Assembly: GCA_023430045.1 (NCBI GenBank)
Contig: JAEZCF010000141.1
Coordinates: forward strand, 1-28,984
Source: Pseudomonadota bacterium
GTDB lineage: Bacteria > Pseudomonadota > Gammaproteobacteria > Xanthomonadales > Xanthomonadaceae
Reading direction: 5' to 3'
DNA: 28,984 nucleotides
How positions within the stretch are numbered: the stretch's first letter is position 1; the number at the start of each line of letters is the position of its first letter. Both the position numbers and the translations under genes were made by a program. This document shows, one piece after another, positions 22,617-28,984 of the stretch. The notes below the pieces were generated by a model. The model was not told where the DNA came from. It saw only the letters and a list, made by a program, of their open reading frames with translations, and made no database searches.

Positions 22617-24098
22617 GTGGATTCCGTTGTTCGCAAACCGTCTCTGCCCGCCGTTGTCGGCCTGTGCACCGCCGCGCTGCTGTGGGTCGCACCGCTGCTG
22701 GCGCTGGCTGCCGATACGCCGCTGGATGCGGCGATCGCGCGCATCGACCGCGGTGAGTTCGCGGCGGCCGAACGTGCCATCGCCACCGCGCTGGCCACCC
22801 GCGCGCCGGTCTCCGAACGGGATGACTGGATGTTCCAGCGCGAACGCATGCGGCGCATCCGCATGGATTTCAGCCTGGATGCCGATGCCACCCGGGCCGC
22901 ACTGCGTCGCTGGATCCCCGATCTCAGCGACGCCGAATTCCAGCGCTGGGACCAGCAGGGTCTGCTGGAGCACATGGACATCGATGGCCAGCGTTTCTGG
23001 TTCAAGCGCGCACCGTCCAACCTGTTCCGGTTGAGCGCCGAAGCACGCGCGCGTCGCCGTGCCGATGCACCGATGCCCAAGGACGGTCCTTACGAAAACC
23101 TCACCGCGTACCACGCCGACGTGGTCGCCACGGCGCAACGCGAGGGCAGCACTTCGGTGCTGCCGCAACGGGTGGAAGTGACGCAGTCGCTGGTGGTGGA
23201 TGCCGATGCGGTGCCCGCTGGCGAAACGGTGCGCGCCTGGATTCCGTATCCGCGCGAGATTCCCGGCCAGCAGGATGACCTGCACTGGCTGGGCAGCACA
23301 CCCGACGGTGCGCGCGTGGCACCGCCCGAAACCCTGCAGCGCACGGTGTACCTGGAAGCGAAGGCGGTTGCCGGGCAGCCGACCCGCTTCCAGATCCGCT
23401 ACGCACTGACTGTCCACGCGCGGCATACGGCGGTCGATGCGGCGAGCGTGCAGCCGATGCCGGACGATCCAGCGCTGGCCCCTTTCCTGGCCGAACAGCC
23501 ACCGCACGTACGTTTCACCCCGGCATTGCGGATGTTTTCCGAACGCGTGCTGCAGGGTGAGACCCGTCCCTGGGAGGTGGTGCGGCGGCTGTTCGCCGCG
23601 GTCGACCAGATTCCCTGGGCCGGCGCACGTGAATATTCCACCATCAGCAACATCAGCGAACACGCACTGCGCACCGGGCATGCCGACTGCGGGCAACAGA
23701 CGCTGCTGCTGATCTCGCTGCTGCGCATGAACGGCATCCCCGCGCGCTGGCAGTCCGGCATGGTCTTCTCCGACAACGCCACCGGCTACAGCAACCTGCA
23801 CGACTGGGGCATGTTCTATCTGGCTCCGTATGGCTGGTTGCCGATGGACGTGACCACCGGCGCGCTGGACAGCAACGAACCGGCACTGCGCGACTTCTAC
23901 CTGGGTGGCCTGGATGGCTACCGCATCGCCTTCAACGACGATTTCGGCCAGCCGCTGGTGCCGGCCAAGCAGCACTTCCGCTCGGAAACCGTGGATTCGC
24001 AGCGTGGCGAGGCCGAGTGGGCAGGCGGCAACCTGTACTTCGATCAGTGGGACTACACCTTCCAGTGGCGGGTACTGCCCGCTGCCGGGGAACGCTAG
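22617..24098 (+). CDS. Exported transglutaminase-like (papain-fold) protein
   Basis: This 493-residue protein has a signal peptide (about 1-31, ending LALAA) and a C-terminal transglutaminase-like core with a complete Cys-His-Asp triad: C358 (GHADCGQQTLLL), H395 (NLHDWGMF) and D411 (LPMDVTTG). The 300 residues before it include a helical region and a beta-rich part (about 185-270). Bacterial members of this fold are often proteases or peptide hydrolases, not crosslinkers. The start is GTG at 22617, seven bases after GGGGAAG; upstream in-frame codons precede the predicted promoter's start site. It is followed after 51 bases by the TonB-dependent receptor gene, so the two are likely an operon. 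In this cluster a role in cutting captured peptides is plausible but unproven. Confidence 0.88.
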   Translation: MDSVVRKPSLPAVVGLCTAALLWVAPLLALAADTPLDAAIARIDRGEFAAAERAIATALATRAPVSERDDWMFQRERMRRIRMDFSLDADATRAALRRWIPDLSDAEFQRWDQQGLLEHMDIDGQRFWFKRAPSNLFRLSAEARARRRADAPMPKDGPYENLTAYHADVVATAQREGSTSVLPQRVEVTQSLVVDADAVPAGETVRAWIPYPREIPGQQDDLHWLGSTPDGARVAPPETLQRTVYLEAKAVAGQPTRFQIRYALTVHARHTAVDAASVQPMPDDPALAPFLAEQPPHVRFTPALRMFSERVLQGETRPWEVVRRLFAAVDQIPWAGAREYSTISNISEHALRTGHADCGQQTLLLISLLRMNGIPARWQSGMVFSDNATGYSNLHDWGMFYLAPYGWLPMDVTTGALDSNEPALRDFYLGGLDGYRIAFNDDFGQPLVPAKQHFRSETVDSQRGEAEWAGGNLYFDQWDYTFQWRVLPAAGER

Positions 24099-24149
24099 CG
24101 CGAAACATTCCGAACCACACCGTTCAATTCTTGCAGGAGAGAGCAGGGG

Positions 24150-27100
24150 ATGAAGGCTATCAGCATCAAGCGCGCGGCCCTGAGTGTCGCGCTGGGCACC
24201 TGCCTGGGCATGTTGGCGCCCGGCATGGCATCGGCACAGAACGTCTCCGGCGCGGTCGCCGGCCGTGCCACCGCCGGCGACCAGGTCACCGTGGTCAACC
24301 GCGGCACGGGCCTGACCCGCTCGGCCACTGCCGGCATCGACGGCAGTTACCGGCTCGGCCAGTTGCCGGTCGGCGATTACACCCTGCAGGCCAGCCGTGA
24401 TGGGCAGCCGCTGGGCGAACCGGTCAATGTCAGCGTCGGCATCGGCGGCACCACCACGGTGAACCTGGCGGCCAGCGGCGGCGTGGTCAACCTGGATGCG
24501 CTGCAGGTGGTGGGTACGCGCGTGGTGAACCGCGTGGACGTGTATTCCACCGAGACCTCGTTCAACGTCAACCGCCAGGAAATCTCGCGCCTGCCGGTAG
24601 CCCAGGACCTGTCCGCAGTGGCGATGCTGGCGCCGGGCGTGGTTGGTGGCAACTCAGCGTTCGGCGGGCTGTCGTTCGCCGGCTCCTCCGTGGCCGAGAA
24701 CGCGGTCTACATCAACGGCCTGAACGTCACCGACATGTACACCCGGCGTGGCTTCTCCAGCGCGCCGTTCGGCTTCTTCAAGGAATTCCAGGTCAAGACC
24801 GGCGGTTATTCGGTGGAGTTCGGCCGTTCCACCGGCGGCGTCATCAACGCCGTCACCCGCTCGGGCAGCAACGAATTCGAAGGCGGCGTGGAAGTGACCT
24901 TCGAACCCGGCGCGTGGCGGTCCAGCGCGCGTGATCATTTCCACCGCGATGGATCCGAGCATTCCTACGCCAGCCGAGATTCCAGCTCCTTCCTGAAGAC
25001 CAACGTGTGGGGTTCCGGCGCGCTGGTGCAGGACCGCCTGTTCCTGTTCGCCATGTATGAAAACCGCGACAACAACGGCCACAACACTTCGTCCGACGGC
25101 CGCACCTGGTATGACAACGACGGCAACGATGATTTCTGGGGTGCGAAGCTGGACTGGAACATCACCGACAACCACACCCTGGAACTGCTGGCGTTCTCCG
25201 ATGAAACCGAGACCACGGCTGCGTCCTCCGGCTACACCTGGGCTACCGGCACGGTAGGCGAGTGGGGCGGCAACACCATCACCGACGGCGGCGGAAAGAA
25301 CTGGTCGGCCACCTATACCGGCCGCTTCGGCGAGCACTTCACCGCCAAGGCGATGGTCGGCCGCAACAACCAGCGGGCGTTCTCCAACTCCACGCTGGAC
25401 CTGTACTGCGATGCGGTGTTCACCGACTCCACCTACGCGCCGTACCTTGGCCAGCTCAACGGCCTGCGCGCGGGCTGCCATCCGACCGGCACCGCGGTCG
25501 CCGAACGCGACGACACCCGCGATGCCGCGCGCCTGGATTTCGAGTGGGCGCTGGGCAGCCATCTGCTGCGCTTCGGCGTGGACCGTGAGCTGATGACCAC
25601 CGAACAGTCCACGCGCTATCCCGGCCCGACCCGGATGACCTGGACCGCCTATGCCGCCACCCCGGGCGATGAGGTGTGGGATGGGGCCAACGCCTACGTG
25701 CCGGCCGGTGTCACCCAGATGCTGCGTGCGCGTAACCGTGTGTCCGGCGGCACCTTTGAAACCGAGGCCAATGCGTTCTATCTGGAAGACATCTGGAACA
25801 TCACCCCGAACCTGATGCTGAACCTCGGCGTGCGCTGGGACCGCTTCGAGAACCGCACCGCAGATGGTGATGCCTTCATCAAGATGGACGACCTGATCGC
25901 GCCGCGGTTCGGGTTCTCCTGGGACATGAAGGGCGATGGCAGCACCAAACTGTTCGGCAACGCCGGTCGCTACTACCTGCCGGTGACCAACAACATCAAC
26001 GTCAACTTCGCCGGCGGCCTGACCGACGAATACAGTTACTACGTGCTCAACGGCTGGCAGCAGCAGGCCAACCCGGTGACCGGCGCGCCCTACATGGCGC
26101 CTGTCATCGGCCAGCAGGTCGGCCCGACCGACACGCGCATGAACACCGGTGCGGCCGATCTGCGGCAGAGCGTGGACAAGGACCTCAAGGCGGTCTACCA
26201 GGACGAATACATCCTCGGCTTCCAGACCATGATCGACCAGGCCTGGTCGTGGGGCGTCAACGCGACCTACCGGCGCATGACCCGCGCGCTGGACGACATG
26301 CGCATCAACCACACCCCGTGCGGGCCTACCGGTACCACCCTGTGGCCGATCGCCAACCCGGGCGAAAGCCTGACCATCTGGGGCGACTCCAGCATCGGCT
26401 GCGCCGAGGAGGGCTGGATCACCATCGACACCTCCCGGGACGGCTACATCAAGGGTGGCAGCGGCGAGGTGGTTGGCTATTCCAGGCCCAAACGTACCTA
26501 CAAGGCGGTGGAATTCCAGATCGACCGCGCCTGGGACGAGAAGTGGATGTTCAACGCGTCCTACCTGTGGGCCAGGAGCGAAGGCAATTTCGAAGGTCCG
26601 GTGAATTCGGACACCAACTACGGCGACACGGGCATGGTCCAGCACTGGGACCATCCCTCGAACAACGAGCGCTACGGCGTGCTGTTCAACGACTTCCGCC
26701 ACCAGTTCAAGTTCCGCGCCGCGTATGCGCTGAACGAACAGTGGTCGTTCGGCACCACGCTGCGGGTGCAGTCCGGTGGGCCGGTGACTGCCTTCGGCGT
26801 GATGTGGCCGGGTGATACGGTGGCCGGCGGCAGCACCTCCAGCGAAGGCAGCGGCGGCGGTACCGGTTGGCTGTGCGTGGCCAACTGCTCCGGCGCATAC
26901 GACCAGCGCGTGTTCGAACAGACGGGACGCGGTGCGTTCGGACGCCTGCCGTGGACTTGGACGATGGGAGCCAACGTGACATGGCGGTTGCCGGTGGATG
27001 GCATCGACCTGAGCGCGCGGCTGTCGGTCTACAACCTGTTCAACAACCAGACCGTCGTCAACGTTCACCAGCGCTACGAAAGCCAGCCCGGCGTCTACCG

Positions 27101-27176
27101 CGAGAACACGTTCAAGACCGGTACGCTGTGGCAGTCACCGCGCTACGCGCAGCTGGTGGTGACCTGGAACTTCTGA
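24150..27176 (+). CDS. TonB-dependent receptor with carboxypeptidase-regulatory-like N-terminal domain (Oar-like)
   Basis: This is a 1008-residue outer-membrane protein. Domains in order: signal peptide (1-29, ending ASA), a carboxypeptidase-regulatory-like beta sandwich (about 31-108), a probable TonB box (LDALQVVGTR, about 115-124), a plug domain with VYINGLNVTDMYT and VEFGRSTGGVINAVTRSG, and a long beta barrel ending with aromatic Phe (VTWNF). The Oar-like form is common in Xanthomonadaceae, where such receptors bring in large or scarce substrates such as glycans and peptides. The ligand cannot be read from the sequence; the neighbouring murein-peptide enzymes suggest a peptide. The ATG follows AGGAGAG. 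No TonB/ExbBD or anti-sigma gene is adjacent. It follows the transglutaminase-like gene by 51 bases. Confidence 0.93.
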   Translation: MKAISIKRAALSVALGTCLGMLAPGMASAQNVSGAVAGRATAGDQVTVVNRGTGLTRSATAGIDGSYRLGQLPVGDYTLQASRDGQPLGEPVNVSVGIGGTTTVNLAASGGVVNLDALQVVGTRVVNRVDVYSTETSFNVNRQEISRLPVAQDLSAVAMLAPGVVGGNSAFGGLSFAGSSVAENAVYINGLNVTDMYTRRGFSSAPFGFFKEFQVKTGGYSVEFGRSTGGVINAVTRSGSNEFEGGVEVTFEPGAWRSSARDHFHRDGSEHSYASRDSSSFLKTNVWGSGALVQDRLFLFAMYENRDNNGHNTSSDGRTWYDNDGNDDFWGAKLDWNITDNHTLELLAFSDETETTAASSGYTWATGTVGEWGGNTITDGGGKNWSATYTGRFGEHFTAKAMVGRNNQRAFSNSTLDLYCDAVFTDSTYAPYLGQLNGLRAGCHPTGTAVAERDDTRDAARLDFEWALGSHLLRFGVDRELMTTEQSTRYPGPTRMTWTAYAATPGDEVWDGANAYVPAGVTQMLRARNRVSGGTFETEANAFYLEDIWNITPNLMLNLGVRWDRFENRTADGDAFIKMDDLIAPRFGFSWDMKGDGSTKLFGNAGRYYLPVTNNINVNFAGGLTDEYSYYVLNGWQQQANPVTGAPYMAPVIGQQVGPTDTRMNTGAADLRQSVDKDLKAVYQDEYILGFQTMIDQAWSWGVNATYRRMTRALDDMRINHTPCGPTGTTLWPIANPGESLTIWGDSSIGCAEEGWITIDTSRDGYIKGGSGEVVGYSRPKRTYKAVEFQIDRAWDEKWMFNASYLWARSEGNFEGPVNSDTNYGDTGMVQHWDHPSNNERYGVLFNDFRHQFKFRAAYALNEQWSFGTTLRVQSGGPVTAFGVMWPGDTVAGGSTSSEGSGGGTGWLCVANCSGAYDQRVFEQTGRGAFGRLPWTWTMGANVTWRLPVDGIDLSARLSVYNLFNNQTVVNVHQRYESQPGVYRENTFKTGTLWQSPRYAQLVVTWNF

Positions 27177-27240
27177 TGGTGCCGCGGGTTACCTGTGAAG
27201 ATGAAGGCTCTGGAGGGAGGGACAATGTCCTTGAGAGGAT

Positions 27241-27326
27241 GGGTAATGACCCAGGATGATCGGGTGATGACCTTGAATAGGTGGGTGACGACCTCGAATG
27301 GGCGGGTGACGACCGTTGGTTGTCAC
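27241..27326 (+). repeat. 21-bp tandem array of GGGTGACGACC ending in a hairpin
   Basis: Four copies of GGGTRAYGACC start at 27241, 27262, 27283 and 27304, exactly 21 bases apart, with variable 10-base spacers. The copies become more uniform toward the 3' end. The last runs into GTGACGAC (27306-27313), loop, GTTGTCAC (27319-27326), the same terminal module as at 2857-2877. The array lies between the receptor stop codon and the serine hydrolase start. Two helical turns per unit would place all copies on one DNA face. Confidence 0.8.
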
Positions 27327-27376
27327 TCTCTCCCCACCTTCCTCCATCACCACCACCCCCACAACGAGGTTCCGCC

Positions 27377-28912
27377 TTGCATCGCCTGCTGATCATGGCC
27401 GCACTGCTGGCCGCCACTCCTGCAGTGGCGGCAGGCCCCGGTCGCATCGACGCGGACGTCGCCATCGTCGTCCGCCGGGAATATCTGCCGGGCATCGCGA
27501 TGGGCGTGATCGAGGACGGCAGGGTGATCCATCGCCACGTTGAAGGCGCGCGCGGCGATGGCGGCGACATCGACGAAGACACCCTGTTCAAGATCGCTTC
27601 CAACAGCAAGGCGATGACCGCAGCCCTGCTGGCGCGGCTGGTCGAACAGGACCGCCTGCGCTGGGACGATCCGGTACGGAAACACCTGCCAGGCTTCACC
27701 CTGTTCGATCCGTGGGTTGGCGAACACATGCAGGTGCGCGATCTGTTGATCCACAACAGCGGCCTTGGTCTCGGTGCCGGCGACCTGATGCTGTGGCCGG
27801 AACCGAACCATTACACCCGTGCCGACATCATCGCCGGGCTGGCCCACCTGAAGCCGGTCACCAGTTTCCGCAGCGGTTATGCATACGACAACCTGATGTA
27901 TGTAGTGGCTGGCGAGGTGGCCGCTGCCGCTGGCGGCAAGCCGTACGACCAGCTGATGCGCGAACAGGTGTTCGAACCGCTGGGGCTGCGGCGTTGCCAG
28001 GTCGGCGCATGGTCCACCACTGCGGTTGGCAACATCGCCCAGCCCCATGCGCGGCGCGAGGGCCGGAACGTGGTGGTGGCTGCCGATGGCCCCTCCAGTC
28101 CGGATACCCCGTCGATGGCGGCGGGCGGCATCCGCTGCTCGCTCAACGACATGCTGCGCTGGATGCAGGTACTGCTCGATCCCTCGCTGGTGCCGGGCTG
28201 GCTGGGCAGCGAACAACGCCGCGCGCTGTGGACGCTGCACATGCCGATGCCGCTGGGCGAGCGCCAGCGCCGCTGGGACAACGCGCATTTTTCCGGCTAT
28301 GGGTATGGCTGGCGGGTATCGGACATCGACGGCCAGTGGAAAGTTGCGCATACCGGTACGCTGTCGGGCATGTATTCCTCGCTGGCGCTGCTGCCGGACC
28401 GCAGGATCGGCGTGGTGATGCTGATCAACGGCGAAGGCGAGGACGCACGCACGGCGCTGATGCAGGCGACGTTGAAGCATTACACCGCGCCGGATGACCA
28501 CCGCGATGCGGCAACGTACCTGGATGAGCTGGCGGCAGAGCGTGTGGCACGCCGTGCCAGCGGAAAGGTGGCGCCTTCCACTGCAGCGGCGTCGTTCGCG
28601 CAGGCTGCGGCCATGCCGCATTGGCAGGGCCGCTATCGCGATCCATGGCTGGGCGACGCATTCTTGTGCCCGGGCAAGGATGGACTGCGTTTCAGCGTAG
28701 CCAGGTCGCCGCGGCTGCAGGCCCGTGTGATGCAGCTCGATGGCCGCTGGCTGCTGCGCTGGGACACGCTGGGCAGCGACGCCGAAGCGTGGCTGCAGCC
28801 GATCGATGGCGCACCCGTGGCACTGGAGCTGCGCGCAGTCGACCCGGAGATCGACTTCAGCTACGACTTCCAGGACCTGCATTTCAGCCGCACCGGCGAT
28901 TGTCCCGCGTAG
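27377..28912 (+). CDS. Exported serine hydrolase of the beta-lactamase/D-aminopeptidase fold (PF00144-type)
   Basis: The 511-residue protein has a short signal peptide (1-19, ending AVAA) and a serine beta-lactamase-fold domain with all three class C-type motifs: S75-N-S-K78, Y170-D-N172 and HTG in VAHTGTLSGM. A separate C-terminal region (about 400-511) resembles the DUF3471-type domain that often follows this fold. Relatives include esterases, D-aminopeptidases, DD-peptidases and class C beta-lactamases, so activity on D-amino acid peptides is plausible in this locus. The start is taken as TTG at 27377: GAGG lies seven bases upstream and a signal peptide with R3 follows. ATG at 27395 lacks a ribosome binding site, and upstream codons run through the repeat array. 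The TAG stop lies inside a SMAG element. Confidence 0.85.
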   Translation: MHRLLIMAALLAATPAVAAGPGRIDADVAIVVRREYLPGIAMGVIEDGRVIHRHVEGARGDGGDIDEDTLFKIASNSKAMTAALLARLVEQDRLRWDDPVRKHLPGFTLFDPWVGEHMQVRDLLIHNSGLGLGAGDLMLWPEPNHYTRADIIAGLAHLKPVTSFRSGYAYDNLMYVVAGEVAAAAGGKPYDQLMREQVFEPLGLRRCQVGAWSTTAVGNIAQPHARREGRNVVVAADGPSSPDTPSMAAGGIRCSLNDMLRWMQVLLDPSLVPGWLGSEQRRALWTLHMPMPLGERQRRWDNAHFSGYGYGWRVSDIDGQWKVAHTGTLSGMYSSLALLPDRRIGVVMLINGEGEDARTALMQATLKHYTAPDDHRDAATYLDELAAERVARRASGKVAPSTAAASFAQAAAMPHWQGRYRDPWLGDAFLCPGKDGLRFSVARSPRLQARVMQLDGRWLLRWDTLGSDAEAWLQPIDGAPVALELRAVDPEIDFSYDFQDLHFSRTGDCPA

Positions 28913-28984
28913 TGCCGGGCTCTGCCCGGCAACCTCATGAACCCGCAGCCGCGTAGTGCCGGGCTCTGCCCGGCAACCTCATGA
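28905..28984 (+). repeat. Tandem SMAG repeat, 44-bp period, at the window end
   Basis: An identical 36-base unit (CCGCGTAG head, then a GCCGGGC-TCT-GCCCGGC stem and AACCTCATGA) occurs at 28905-28940 and 28949-28984, separated by eight bases. The second copy ends exactly at the window edge, so the array may continue. The GTAG of the first copy (28909-28912) contains the stop codon of the serine hydrolase gene. Confidence 0.9.

Noticed and set aside
24654..27068. An 804-codon open frame on the minus strand
   Set aside because: It is antisense to the TonB-dependent receptor, whose domains are intact from signal peptide to terminal Phe. Composition is atypical of a real protein.
27281..27376. 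A 32-residue N-terminal extension of the serine hydrolase from a GTG at 27281
   Set aside because: It is encoded by the tandem repeat array and a Pro-rich stretch, and it would bury the signal peptide. The TTG at 27377 has a GAGG ribosome binding site and begins a normal signal peptide.

Overview
The window looks like chromosomal DNA of a Stenotrophomonas-type gammaproteobacterium (Xanthomonadaceae). The evidence is high GC with strong codon bias, Xanthomonad-like gene order (cytochrome oxidase assembly genes, rpsU/dnaG opposite tsaD), a very large TonB-dependent receptor, and many short palindromes starting with GTAG that match the SMAG (REP) elements described in Stenotrophomonas maltophilia. 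No tRNA, rRNA, CRISPR array, integrase or transposase was seen. No gap between genes exceeds 300 bases.

Region 1 (1-2778, + strand) is the end of a cytochrome c oxidase assembly cluster: a membrane-anchored thioredoxin/SCO-like protein, heme A synthase (ctaA) and protoheme farnesyltransferase (ctaB). Region 2 (2992-7886, - strand) is a macromolecular-synthesis block read rpsU, yqeY, yihY-type membrane protein, dnaG. Hairpins and terminators separate rpsU from yqeY and end dnaG. A BASS-type transporter lies beyond it. Opposite rpsU, tsaD, folB and a YbdG-type mechanosensitive channel run on the + strand.

Region 3 (10936-16708) holds a GH3 glycosidase without a signal peptide behind a LacI-type operator, two tandem paralogous lipoproteins of unknown function, a PQQ-dependent aldose dehydrogenase-like protein, and a small W/Y-rich protein.

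Region 4 (16709-28912) is the most interesting part: a divergent cluster that reads as a murein-peptide capture and catabolism locus. Leftward: SH3/NlpC-P60 endopeptidase, L-Ala-D/L-Glu epimerase, RpiR-type regulator, YkuD-fold protein and APC amino acid permease. Rightward: exported transglutaminase-like protein, 1008-aa TonB-dependent receptor and exported serine hydrolase of the beta-lactamase/D-aminopeptidase fold. The endopeptidase and epimerase pair corresponds to ykfC/ykfB of Bacillus subtilis. A perfect 16-bp palindrome between the divergent arms is a candidate operator. The proposed flow is uptake of wall peptides by the receptor, trimming in the periplasm, import by the permease and epimerisation of L-Ala-D-Glu. 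This is inference from gene content.

Two repeat systems are notable. SMAG elements form the 3' end of the YkuD gene (translated as a duplicated 30-residue tail) and supply the stop codon of the serine hydrolase. A second family, unknown to me, has a GGTGGGTGACGAC core in regular 15/16-bp or 21-bp arrays ending in a shared hairpin.
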